A DNA stretch of 64,000 nt from Rhynchopus sp. YZ270_cl-10 (lineage: Eukaryota > Euglenozoa > Diplonemea > Diplonemida > Diplonemidae), in NCBI GenBank assembly GCA_964035575.1, contig OZ037897.1:992001-1056000 (forward strand), written 5' to 3'. The translations under genes were made by a program, and so were the position numbers. A model generated the notes under the pieces. The model was not told the origin of the DNA. It ran no database searches and saw only the letters and a list, made by a program, of their open reading frames with translations. Positions 17,931 to 28,635 of the stretch are shown here, piece after piece; within the stretch, counting starts at the first letter, position 1; every line of letters starts with the position of its first letter.

Positions 17931-19357
17931 GTTGTTGGTATTTTATTGGATTCGCGTTTTTCTTGAGGTATATTTTTGGGCTCTCTCATGTGTCCTTTTT
18001 GTTTCTCGCACTTACCAAAAAAAAAAAAAAAAAAAAGCGTGAATTCATAAAAAAAAATCAATGAGAATTCTGAGGGAAAGGTTCAATGTAATGTCGAATT
18101 GTAGAACCTCGTAGGTCATTACTGTTCCTTATCACCAAAAATAAAATTACCACTCCCCAGTTTTTGACCCCTCCCTCTCTCTCTCGCTTTTTTAAAAAAA
18201 GAAAAATTTAAATTATTTAGGAGGAGTTATTAGTCTTATAAAAAGAAGGCTTTTTTGTTATCTTGGGTTTTTGCTTTTTCTCTAAAACCGATTTCTTGTT
18301 GAATTTATGAAATGATTCGAACGTTGCAACAAAAGAACCCCCGTACGAGGATTTCTTCCCGTTACGGAATTTTCCTTGAAGCAAAGTCTTTATTGACTCG
18401 GGAAAAAAAAAAAAACGGTTTTGGCATGAATGCGCTCAGAGGTTCAAGTTTTTTTTATATTTTTTTTTATTTTTTGTGAGGTCCGTTCTTTGTTGGTTGT
18501 GTCTCCTTTACCTGGGGCATAGCTTTATCGGATGGGTAAAAAAAAATAGTACTTAGTGTGGTCGGAACCAGACTGAAGAGGTCGCCACTCTTTTTCACAT
18601 TGTAGCGTTCCAATCACACTAAGAAACTGTTTTCATGTGTTCCGATGGAAAGGAATCCTCATAAAAAAAGAAGAAGACAAAAAAAAAAAATACCTTTAGC
18701 ACTGACACCGCCAGACCCCCAATAAAGCTTCCGTCCCTGAACGCAACTCGGGGACATTTTTTTTGAATTATTTTGTTTCCAAAAAAGAGATTTTTGTTTT
18801 TGGAGTATCTTAGTGTAGAACGCCGATGGGGCCACTTTCATGGGTGTTTCTATTTTTTTTTCTCTCCAACTTTTTCATCCTTTTTTAAAGGTGAATACAC
18901 TGTGATCATCTTCAAAACGTTTCTTTTTTTTAAAAAAAACTTTAGACCATCTTGTACTTGATTTTCTATCTTTTTGTAGCCCTTTTTTATGCTACCGTAA
19001 ATGTCAATATGTTGGACCGTAAAAATGTTGGAACGGATGAGCGCTTTTTTTTTTTGAGCAGTTTCAACATTATTACGTTGCCACATAATTACATTTACGG
19101 TATAGGTATATCACATTTGTTAGGAGACCTAGGGTACCACGTGTCTTCTTTAGGTTCATCTGAAGCACTTTTCTCTTGCAATACGTGCATCCAGCTAGCA
19201 TCGAACGTAGGTCAGGAGGAGTTGCCTGCATCAATATCTTCATTTTTATTTTCCTCTTCGCATTCGCCCTTCCCCCCAATTCCCCTTCCGCTACGACTGA
19301 ACAGGGCAGAGAGTAGTTATTTTAGCTTTTCTTTTTAAATTGTTCTTCAAGGTTTTG

Positions 19358-19410
19358 ACATAAGCAAACGACGGGGGCTGCTTAGGTCTTATCTTGATAA
19401 ACTTTTTTCT
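19358..19410 (+). repeat. Dispersed hairpin, TAAGCA/TGCTTA stem
   Basis: TAAGCA 19361-19366 pairs with TGCTTA 19379-19384. It is followed by GGTCTTATCTTGATAAACTT and a T-rich tail. The loop is longer than usual (12 bases) but the stem is perfect. Confidence 0.5.
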
Positions 19411-19502
19411 TCTTTTTCTATCTTGCTATCTGCTGCCTTTTTTTGCGGAAATTTGCTGTCTCCTTTTCGTATTGACGGCTTTCCGCCTATTAAGAGGAAC
19501 GG

Positions 19503-19566
19503 ATGCGTGGAGCTCGCACGAAAAAAAGCGAGGTGTCTACACGTTATCAAATTATTCAAAAAAAAA
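19503..19566 (+). repeat. Dispersed element TGCGTGGAGCTCGC, hairpin copy
   Basis: Second copy of the 3501-3552 element. CTCGC and GCGAG pair around ACGAAAAAAA, followed by GTGTCTACACGTTATCAA. Confidence 0.5.
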
Positions 19567-19586
19567 ATTTTTCAAAAAAAAATAAA

Positions 19587-19635
19587 GGGTGACTAAGCAC
19601 CAGAGGCTTAATGTCATTTGACGTTGTTTTTCTAT
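19587..19635 (+). repeat. Dispersed hairpin, TAAGC/GCTTA stem
   Basis: GGTGACTAAGCACCAGAGGC keeps the family lead-in. TAAGC 19594-19598 pairs with GCTTA 19606-19610, and the tail is diverged. Confidence 0.55.
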
Positions 19636-19661
19636 ACTCATTTCTTAGTATCTTCAAAAAA

Positions 19662-19727
19662 AAGTGGGGATTTGCACAAAACTGTGGAAACACAACCGAG
19701 GCAAACTACACTACTATAATTTATCGA
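19662..19727 (+). repeat. Dispersed 68-bp element, third copy
   Basis: Same element as 10574 and 13181, with a few base differences and a short gap near ACTATAATTTATC. Confidence 0.65.
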
Positions 19728-20098
19728 GAAAAAAAACCGTTTTATCCGCTACGAACATAATGTATCTTCTTAGGTACGATTCTTCCTCTCCAATCAAAAC
19801 AAAAAAGCAAAAAACAAACAAAAATTAACCGCTCTCTCCACATTTCCCCCTTTTTATGGTACACACACGCACTGGTTTTTACGCACAGTGAGAGATTGTG
19901 CGGAAGCGGCAACGCATCAAACAACTAGAAAGGGGGGAACGACAACGTGCCACCTTTTGTTCTTTGTTGTTACAAATATTGTCGATATCTTCCCACATCC
20001 GCCAAGCAATTTTTTTTCCACAACGCACCCAACCTCCAACAGGTCACTTACTCGGACCACCCCCACCCTCCTTCTTCTCCCATCCGACACCCCGGGTA

Positions 20099-23000
20099 AT
20101 GTCCACTGTGGATGAGGCTATCGAACGGGTTCTTCGCAAAAAGAGTCTTGATGGCGAGAAGAGCTTGGTGTCTGCCGTGGTGCGGCTAGGTTCTATTGAG
20201 GACTTAACAGACGCTGTGGTGGAGAGGGGGACACAACAAGACTGTCGGGATTCTGCGGGGAAGCTGACCGGGACTGTGTATGAGTTGGCGAAGGATGCGG
20301 GGACCTCGGCAGGGACGTTGGAAGCGTTGCGACGTGCCGTGATATCTACCTTTGGATGGCTCGATGTGAGCGCCCTGAAGGACACCCACGCTCGCCTCCT
20401 TGCGATCAGCAACGACACCACCACCAAAAAGGACGAACGCGCCAGAATCGCTCAAAACTGCTACCTCCTCCTTGGCGCCTGCCATTCTTCTGTCGTCGAA
20501 CGGAGGTTGCAAAGCACCCTAGGAAACCAACTTCTCGAATCCCTTCTTTCCACCCTCCCCCAAATTGACAAACTCCCTGACACCGCTACCCGCTTAGCAG
20601 CGCTCAAAGCTATCGAAGGGTCAGTTAAGGCGACAACGGTTGGAGTAGGACCAACTCAGGTGGCTTCCTTTAAGACGCTTCTCAAACAGATTGAACGGGG
20701 GTATTCTGATAAGGATTCTGGCGTGAAAATCGCGGCGCTACGGTGCGTGGAGGCAGCTTCGTCGTGCTGTACACCTCTCGGGGCGAAGGAGAAGGACTCC
20801 CAAGGCATATTACTGAACGGTCCTGCAAAGCTGCTGGAAGATAGGAACCTTGAGGTGCGCTTTGCTGCTGCGGAGGCTGTTGCCAGGGTGCTGCAGGTAG
20901 GGGTGGAACAGAACGACCCAAACGACGTGGAGTTTGTGGGCAAAGCGCGGCATTCATTTGAAACTATACAAAAACTGTACGCGGATGCCAAGGACTGTGG
21001 TGTGCGTGAGGCGGTGTCATCGTGTGCGTCTCTCTTTGCGCAAAAATGTGCGAGGATCACAGCGGTGCCATCTACTGCTGGGTTTGTGGCGGAAATGATG
21101 ATGGCATTTCTTGCGCCAATCGCGGACAAATTTGTGTCAAATAGCATTGCGTTTATTAAGCGGGCCACCTCTGATAGGGATATGGTGCATTCCTGTCGGT
21201 GCATTGCTGCAGCCATTTCTTCTTGGTGTGCTACGGTGCGGTCACAACGTGCAAAGGTTCACATTGTGAAGAAACTGCTTGCACAGCTTCAAAGCGAGGC
21301 CCCAAAACTATCGCCATTTGCTGTGACCGCTCTATATGCATTACCGGACATCTTCAAACAGATGCAACACGATTCATTGTCGGGGTTGGATACGGTCTCG
21401 GTGATGACAACATTGGTGCAATGTGGGTCACATTGTGCTTCGAACCGCCATAGAGTTGATGTCGCCTTCGCAGTCAAATCTTTGGCAATGGTGCGTCCGT
21501 TGGAGACGTTTGCGATAGCACATTATTTGGTGTCGATTTTGATTGACAATGCGGGGAATGCATTTTGCGGTTATGGCACACCATGTGACCACCAAGCGAT
21601 TAAGGCAATGACAACAGCGGGTGCGGCGCTGCTTTCTGTGTTGCCGCATGATTCACACATTGAGCCATCAATTAAACCGCATCTTACAGAGCTTTGCAGT
21701 GTGGCTCGCGCAAAACAAGACCCCGTCGCACCAGACCCAAACCTTACAGCGATTGACCCGTTGGCTCGGTTGGAGTTGGCATTTTTAATGGAAACGTGTC
21801 TTGCGTGCTGTGAAGGGGTGTCTGGTCTGCACACTACTCTCCCCAAATTGACGCAAAAGGTCGCCCAATCTCTGAAAGTCGAAAAGGAAATGCCTTTTCC
21901 AAAGAGCGCCAACGACGCGGTTGCGCTTTTTGTCGAAAAGGGTGTTGCATTGTTGAGTTTGGTCTCGGTTCTGCGTTTTGCGAGAAACAGTGGTAAAGAC
22001 CTGACTGCGCTGATGGGGAATATGGACCCAGAGCTGTTGGTGGCTTTGGAAAACTCTATCACACATTTTCATAACAATGATGTTGCGTGGAAGGATGATG
22101 GCGTTGTCGAAATCGTTCTCTGTAAATGCAGAACGCTGGCATACGAAGCGGTCAGCCTGCTCCCACCTACCCTGGGAAGAACAGCGCAGGTTTACAAACA
22201 GGCGGCCAAAACATCGGCAGCAACGTTATGTAGCATAAAATCAGCACGTTGCAGCATTACACGGAGTCTTCTGAAGGGTGTGCTGGCACCGTCGGATCGG
22301 ACCCACCCTGTGACTAGAGATTTGCCTCCAGCAGAATCATTGCATGGCGACACAGATGGAAGCAGATCGTTCGGGGAATGGCATCATATGACCTTGGAGG
22401 TTGATGTAAGTTCTCATGGCGCCTTGCTTTTTGAGAAGGAGCGGCAAGGGAGGTATACAGACCTGATTGATACAGGGATCTGCTGTTTGGCGACAACGTT
22501 TGTACGTCAAGGGAAGGACAACAAAAAGCGCATCATCGAACACCTTGCGAAGGAGGTCCGCAAGGAGGAGAAGGCGGTGTGCCTCAACGTTGCCACCTTT
22601 CTCCTCTTGGCGATGGGGAAGGCGGTGGCGGACCCTGCGTGCAGGGAGGTGCTGTGGTCGAAGGACCCTTTCCTGCTGCAAACAATCCAAGCGACCGTCG
22701 CGCTTTGCCGAACCATGCTGGCACTTCCCTGCCAGTTAACCCGAATGGCCGCAGCAGAAGCAATCGGTCTGGCCTCCTCCTTCATGGGTTTTGTTGACAA
22801 AGGTGTCGAAACAATAGACACACTTCTCCCATTCATGATCGGACCTGCCGCGCCATACGAAGCTTCTGCCTTATCTCATTGCATAGGTGCACTTCATGCG
22901 CACAACCCTGAAGGCAGGCTTGACGTTCTCGGTCTGTCTCTTGCATATCTTCAAAAACTCGCGAAATGCGACTCCACAAAAAGCGATGAGTCTTCAGCAG

Positions 23001-26000
23001 TCAGACCTGCTGCGTTGGCAGCGTTGGCGAGGGTTGTGAGGGCCTCGGGGTTTGAGGTGGCTCGCCTAGCAGATGACATAATGTACTTTGCATGTGAACA
23101 CGTGGTGTCCGATGTGCGAAGCGAATGCAGTGTGCTCGGCTACGCAGCGCAATGCTCTGCAGCAGGTTCATTGGTCGTTGACGCGATGATTGCATCCCTA
23201 GGTGATGATTTTGAAATGGCCACTCCAGGGGCCACTCAGGCGCGGATTCTCCTCCTTCATGGCCTCGATAGTGATAGCAGTGTGGCTCGCGCTGCAGCGC
23301 TTCGCGTAGCTGCACGAATCATCAATGATAAACGCGATGCCAGTTTACGCATCAGTCTTACCCCTTTGCTCCTTCAAGTCATGCAGGAAGCGAACGACAT
23401 TGACGAACCGGGTACACTCCGCCGTGTTGCATCTCTGGGTACCACGAAGCTTACACTTTGTACAGCACTTTGTGATGTGCTTTTGGCAGTGTGCAGGCGT
23501 GATGCGCATGCTGCAGCGGAAACGCTTGGTCCACAGCAGCTGTACCATCTTCTCCATGCGGTAGCGACACGAGGTTTGTCGGGTACCACCGAATCGGTGC
23601 GGCAGGCTGCGATCTGCATTTTGGATGACTGCGTTCAACTTCTTCGCGGAAATTCTGAGGAAAAGGATTTGGGAAGCAGACGTTCCCTGGAATGGGTTGA
23701 AACGGCGGGGACAGTGCTGGCAGAGAGCAACGACAGCGAAGATGTGCCAGAAGAACACCGCATGGGGACAAAGGAGGTGGCGGCAGAGCTGCTGTGCAGG
23801 CTGCTCATCGCAATGGGGTTGTCCTGCGACCCGACGGGCCTAGGTGGTCGGGTGCAGAGTGCCGTAGACCTCGCACTGCGTGCAGCCGACCCTACCCAGC
23901 CGGTTGCCCTGCAGCGTGCTGGTGTGCTCGCAGTCGCCGCCCTGGTGGACCTTTTCAAGCCGACAGCGGGCGAGGCAGACGGCACGCCCCACGTGGATCA
24001 GTACAGAGTGACCCGGATAGGGGATCTAGCGAGAAAGGGGTTGGATCCGTCCCAGGAGGAGCCTGTGCGGCACGCAGCGGCAAGGCTGGCAGCGGTGTTG
24101 ATTAACAGCAATGTGTTGACCCCTGGGGGTGTGTCGAATATGGTATGGTGGAGATGGGGGTGATGGGGGGTGGTGGGGTGGTTTTGTCCATCAATTTATT
24201 GAATGTTGAAATACTCGTCTGAGTTTTTTGTGCAAGATGGAATCCAGATAGAATGTAGTCCTCAAATTATAACAAAAACAAAATGTGTACAGTTCGACAT
24301 TCTTGTCACGCGATTCAACGAAGTGCCGCAGGAGGGTGTGGCGAGTCTTGGTATTGTGACCGCCGTTGCACAGGTAGTGTACACTGCAAGGCAGCGACAC
24401 GTATGTAACAAAAAATAGTTCATGTTTTTTTTAATGCTGATGAAGGCATTTCGTTCATACCTTTTTAAACCGTTCCCAAAGAAAAGAATCTTTTGGGAGG
24501 AAATGTTGAAAAAGTGCACCTATCATTAGTATGTTATGCACAATACACCACACACACACACATAGGAGGCACTCGCTGCCAAGATGGGATTGGAGGAGCT
24601 GACTGCACTCATCAGATCAGGACAGTCCCGCCCACACCTGGTCCTGCAGAAGGTTGTGTCGGGCATCCACGAGGATGCCGAAGGGGGTGCGTTGCTGGAT
24701 ATGAAGGAGGTATGTGTGAACATCCGAAGCAAAAAGAGAGAAACACATAGGGGATGAATAAGGACTACTCCACACAGGGGTTTCCTACACCCTTTTTAAA
24801 TATTTCCTAGATACGCGATGTACACGAAAGTAAGATGCTTTGATATAGTTTTACTTCACCATCGTGTAAGCACAACGAGACATATTTGCAGTCCTCTCTT
24901 CTTGAATCAAGGTGGCATCAAGTGTTTGTGCAGCTGAGGTGCATCTTATATTGTTTCCCTTTGTCTTTTCTCGCGCAAATTTTGCCCAGTTCCGTGCTAA
25001 GCGGGGCGCAGTTTCGACGTACACTACACATCCCACACGGTGATGATGTTACTAGGGTTTTTGGTCGTAACATTATATAACGTTATATGACATACTTCAT
25101 GACATGCTTTCAACATAACATGACACTGTACCGCATCGTACCCCCTTCCCCCCCTCCCCCCTCTAACAGCTCCAACGCCGCTCATTGACCCAGCTCCGCT
25201 CCCTCTGCATCGTCAGCGGGTTCCAGTCAGGCTGGACACAGGACCGCTCACACGAAACAAAAGGACTCTGCGGGACGAACCTGCCCCTTTACCAGGTACA
25301 TTTTTTATTATTTTTTTTTCCCCCCTTCTGAGAAACATGATAACATTTTTGATCCTTCCTCCTTATGCTATTCTTGAGGCTCCTATCATGCTATATTTCA
25401 CCCTAAATATTCCACTTACCTCCTTCCACATAACCAACACAGTTCCCCCCCCCCCCCCCCCCCACATCACCACCACCCCCCACCTCCACCCCTTCAGGAA
25501 AGCTGCGGCATCTTGGTTCGTGTAGTCTGCTCCAACCCCGACTCTGTCGAGCTCATCGCAGGTGCCTGCAGTATGGTGCTTAGTGGTGTCGGCGGGCTGC
25601 CTCCACAGGCGATTCTTTCCGATGTAGAAGCGGGGCTGCAGCGTGCGTTGGAGGAGGGGCAGGGGTTCGCTCCGTACGCGGCCTCGATTGCGGCCGCGCT
25701 GAATGATCGTGGGGAGGAGCTTTCCGGGTCGAAACTCGGTTGTACTGGAGACCAGCTGTCTCTTCAAGAGACGTTCCTGACAGCCTCCTGCCTTTCCTCG
25801 CTTCTTGGCTATATTGATCCACGCCACCCGGTATACGTCAAATCACTGCACTTCTCGATTCGGTCGTATACTCTGCTTTTGGTCGCAGCGCATCCCTGCT
25901 TTGCAACCCTTCTCCCCGACAGCACACATGCCCTGTCAGAGATAAAGGAGGTCCTTGAAATGGCAGGTGCCGTTCTTTTGAAGCTTGTTGAGGTTTCATT

Positions 26001-26817
26001 GACAGAGTCGTTGGATCATAGTGTGTATGCGCCGTTCTGTTTGGCTGCATTGCATTGTGCGTTGGGGGTGGATTCGAAACCACTTCGTTCCGCAGCGTCA
26101 GAAGGGTTTAGAAGGCTTTTAACCGCAGCGTGCACTGCACCAGGGTTGTCAGAAGCGATGCTTATCCCAGCCCAATCTGCGCTTCTCACGCTATGTGGTG
26201 AAGCAGAAGGAGATGCAACCGCGCATTGGACTGAGGCAACTCTCGCATGGTGCACCACTATTGCAGTCGGAGGGAGCACTGCATCACCTGAACAAAGTCT
26301 TTTTATACAAAGAGTGAAGAAAGCGGTGGTGGCTGGAAGTCCGCAAGCAGTAGAAGGGTTGTTGAAAGGAATGCAGTTTGCGAATGCGGTGAAGGCGGCG
26401 GTGCTCTCGGGGGAAATGGGAAGGCTTGGGTTAGGGTGTGGTGCGATCGTCGTGGCAGCAGATCTTCCGGAAACGCAGGAGGGTGCGACCTTAGTGTTGT
26501 TAGGCGCGAAGTTGGTGCTGAGTGCGACCATGGCGTTACGTTGTGGCCCGACCGAAACGGAGGCAGAGAGAAATGTGTTGCTCAGTGCTATAGGGGTGGC
26601 GGCCACTGCCCTCAGCATGGGGGCCGCGAAATCGGCCACCAGAAACGCGCTGTTGTCGCAGTTTTTGCTCAAATTGAAGGAAATTCATAAGGACGCGTTC
26701 ACAGAGGCGCTGGAGTACTTGAAAGGAGAGGAGGGTGTTGTGTCTACACTGAATGCACAGCTCAATGCAGCGGTTCTGAGGGAGCAGAGCAGGGCTGCAG
26801 GGGTTCAAGTTGCGTGA
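20099..26817 (+). CDS. Large HEAT-repeat protein, possibly HEATR5/Laa1-like
   Basis: Four exons: 20099-24142, 24566-24709, 25170-25295 and 25498-26817. All introns are phase 0, with donors GTATGG, GTATGT, GTACAT and acceptors ACATAG, TAACAG, TTCAG. The spliced product is about 1877 aa. The frame is open upstream to 19898 without another ATG, so ATG 20099 is used. Helical Ala/Leu/Val-rich HEAT-type repeats fill the length, for example YSDKDSGVKIAALRCVEAAS, LEDRNLEVRFAAAEAVARVL, and DSDSSVARAAALRVAARII. Length and repeat style fit HEATR5/Laa1 (about 2000 aa), which helps the AP-1 clathrin adaptor in Golgi-endosome traffic. I have not confirmed that by alignment, and other HEAT scaffolds are possible. 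There are no membrane segments or catalytic motifs. Confidence 0.75.
24143..25497 (+). other. Three introns of the HEAT gene with two small exons
   Basis: Introns are 24143-24565 (423 bp), 24710-25169 (460 bp) and 25296-25497 (202 bp). The two exons between them are 144 and 126 bp and encode EALAAKMGLEELTALI... and LQRRSLTQLRSLCIVSG..., in frame with both neighbours. The third intron carries a 19-base C run at about 25445-25463 just before its acceptor. Confidence 0.75.
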
Positions 26818-27082
26818 GGGCCCAAGAAGAGAGAGAGAGAGAGGAGAAGGAGAGACAAAAAGTATTGCAAAACTGGTGGCTGAATGAGGAGGGGGGAGAG
26901 ACGCAAAAAAGTGCGCAGAAGTGCGCAAGAAGTGCGAATCAGCCCCCTTCAGCCAAAAATTCTGAGCTTTTTTTTTTTTTTTTTTTTTTCTTTCTTTCTT
27001 GAAGAATGGCATAAGGCAAAAAAGTAACGTCTAGTAGTTGGTAGTAGTCGATGGGGGGGATGCTTGAGGCGATTATCGACAA

Positions 27083-27128
27083 AATATAGTAGAGTGCATC
27101 CTTGGGTGGCTACACCAATACAAAATCA
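27083..27128 (+). repeat. Dispersed element with CATCC/GGGTG hairpin, second copy
   Basis: Nearly identical to 323-372 over TAGTGGAGTGCATCCTTGGG and CTACACCAATACAAAATC. It is followed by a partial tandem of its own 3' part (GGCTACACGAATGCAACC). Confidence 0.5.
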
Positions 27129-27630
27129 ATGCGGCTACACGAATGCAACCAAAATTTCAAAACGCAAGAAAAATGTTTCAAAAGAGAAGTGTTAAAAAAA
27201 AAAAACTGTGGATTTGGCTATTTAGGGGAAAGTGGGTAGGGGGTGAGGGATTCTGGGGAATGGGAGGAAATAAACGATACAGACTACACAGGTACACAGG
27301 GGACACTGTTTTCACGAGCGGGCTGTTGTATTTTTCAAGTCAATTTTTTCTATTTTTTTTTTTTTTTTTTTTTGAGCTCGGCCCCTTTCCTAACACATGG
27401 GGTTCTCGCGACTATAACGTTGTAACCATTGTGATAAAGCATAATAGACTGCACAGAAGAGGGAAGGGCTTTTGATCTATGGATACGTGGGCGATTTATA
27501 AAGACGTACACGTCGTCTTTTTGACCCCTTCATCTATCGATTACAAAGCCTTTCTTCTTTCTTCTTTCCCCCTTTACGAAACATTACCGTTTTCGTGCAT
27601 TTTTCCCCTTTTGCATTTTCCCTCTTTTTA

Positions 27631-27670
27631 GACGTGTATGCACAATGAAGCATAGTCATCTGGCAACTTT
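27631..27670 (+). repeat. Dispersed hairpin, TATGC/GCATA stem
   Basis: TATGC 27637-27641 pairs with GCATA 27650-27654 around ACAATGAA. It is followed by GTCATCTGGCAACTTTTC. Confidence 0.5.
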
Positions 27671-27683
27671 TCTTTTATTTCAA

Positions 27684-27725
27684 GGTTGGCTAAGGCACAG
27701 CCGAGACTTTCTGTTCATCTGACCC
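27684..27725 (+). repeat. Dispersed hairpin, GGCT/AGCC stem
   Basis: GGCT 27688-27691 and AGCC 27699-27702 flank AAGGCAC. It is followed by GAGACTTTCTGTTCATCT. It is weaker, but it sits between two better copies and keeps the AAGGT lead-in and the TTCATCT tail. Confidence 0.35.
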
Positions 27726-27744
27726 CCTTTTTTTTGATGTGACC

Positions 27745-27795
27745 AAGGTGACTAAGCACGAAAGGCTTAGGGTCATCTTATAAACTTTTTATTTT
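27745..27795 (+). repeat. Dispersed hairpin, CTAAGC/GCTTAG stem
   Basis: CTAAGC 27752-27757, loop ACGAAAG, GCTTAG 27765-27770. It is led by AAGGTGA and followed by GGTCATCTTATAAACTTTTT. Confidence 0.65.
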
Positions 27796-27802
27796 TTCAA
27801 GA

Positions 27803-27853
27803 GGTACACTGTTCACGAGAGGGCTTTGTATTTCAAGTCAACTTTTTTTTCTT
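27803..27853 (+). repeat. Dispersed TACACTG element
   Basis: GGTACACTGTTCACGAGAGG, then GCTTTGTATTTCAAGTCAAC and a T run; TACA and TGTA can pair. It lies directly behind the 27745 hairpin. It is essentially the same sequence as the copy inside the LRR-gene intron (31767) and close to 34463. Confidence 0.55.
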
Positions 27854-28383
27854 TTTTTGATTCCCCTCATCTGTAACCTAATTCATGCCGTAGGTTTGAC
27901 TCTAACTGCCATAATATTTTCGGCACTAACAGCTTCCCCCACCCCTGCACAGCGAGACACATTTATTTTACCCAAAAAAAAAAAAATAAACTACTTTTCT
28001 CTTTTCTCTTGTTTCTTTTTCACCTTTCACAAAAAGTCTATCCACCTTATTATTCGCGCTTTTTTCCCTCCTTTTTTTTTTTATTGATTGTAACGACTGT
28101 TTCGCTACTGGGAGAAGAAAAAGAGCAGTTACCATCCCCTACCCCTCCCTTATCCTTCTCACCCCCCTTTTTTTTCTCTCTCCCTCCACACCCATCATCA
28201 ACAATATACATCGTCTTCTCTCTCTTGGGTCTGGAACCCATTTTCCCGCATCTGCCATCTTACCATCGCCCCCTCTGAACTGTATTTTACTGCTAGGGTG
28301 GCTACACTAATACAACCAAGGTTTCAAACAAACACATTGCCCACATTCTGAAAAATGTAAATTCCACCATAATTTACAATAAC

Positions 28384-28483
28384 TGAGGTGATCCAGTCTC
28401 ACGCCTTTTCACACATTTTCACTTGTTTTCACACGTTTTCACGGTGTGAAAACGTGTGGAAAAGTGTGCGCTGGATCACCTCA
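28384..28483. repeat. 100-bp inverted repeat (fold-back or MITE-like)
   Basis: The ends are a perfect 13-bp inverted repeat: TGAGGTGATCCAG at 28384-28396 and CTGGATCACCTCA at 28471-28483. Inside, three TTTTCAC phrases on the left face GTGTGAAAACGTGTGGAAAA on the right, so most of the element folds into one long hairpin. No clear target duplication is visible. It ends about 150 bases upstream of the LRR gene ATG, so it may be in that gene's promoter or 5' UTR. It could be a tiny non-autonomous DNA transposon or a structural regulatory element. Confidence 0.6.
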
Positions 28484-28635
28484 ATACCGGAGAGGCAACC
28501 TCCCCGCACCTCACCACACCCCCCCCTTCCCCTTTACCACACACCCCCCTCACAGCCTCCCCACCCCCACTCCCCCTTCCCCTTCCCCCAATCGTTGTAA
28601 TCGTTTTGACACCTTTTTGAACACATCCCCCCTCT

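Larger units (their letters stand above)
17223..20098. other. Long spacer before the HEAT gene
   Basis: No gene seen. The first 250 bases after the stop hold small hairpins (ACACTTTGTAAAAGTGT at about 17334, AGTGTGTTTTTACACT at about 17410 and TGTGTTTCAACACA at about 17448). Further on are dispersed elements at 17874, 19358, 19503, 19587 and 19662, long A and T runs, and two copies of the phrase TTTTTGACCCCTCCCTCTCT (about 17284 and 18161). The end (about 20010-20042) is pyrimidine-rich and closes with CCAACAG, 58 bases before the ATG. Confidence 0.55.
26818..28635. other. Spacer between the HEAT and LRR genes
   Basis: No gene seen. After the HEAT stop come GA-rich sequence and a long T run (about 26969-26990). 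Dispersed elements follow at 27083, 27285, 27631, 27684, 27745 and 27803, in places almost end to end. The part from 28384 to 28483 is a long inverted repeat (separate entry). The last 130 bases are C-rich low complexity. Confidence 0.55.

Noticed and set aside
24143-24163. Stop at 24163 as the real end of the HEAT gene
   Set aside because: A GTATGG donor precedes it and three further in-frame phase-0 exons with good splice sites continue the same helical repeat composition.
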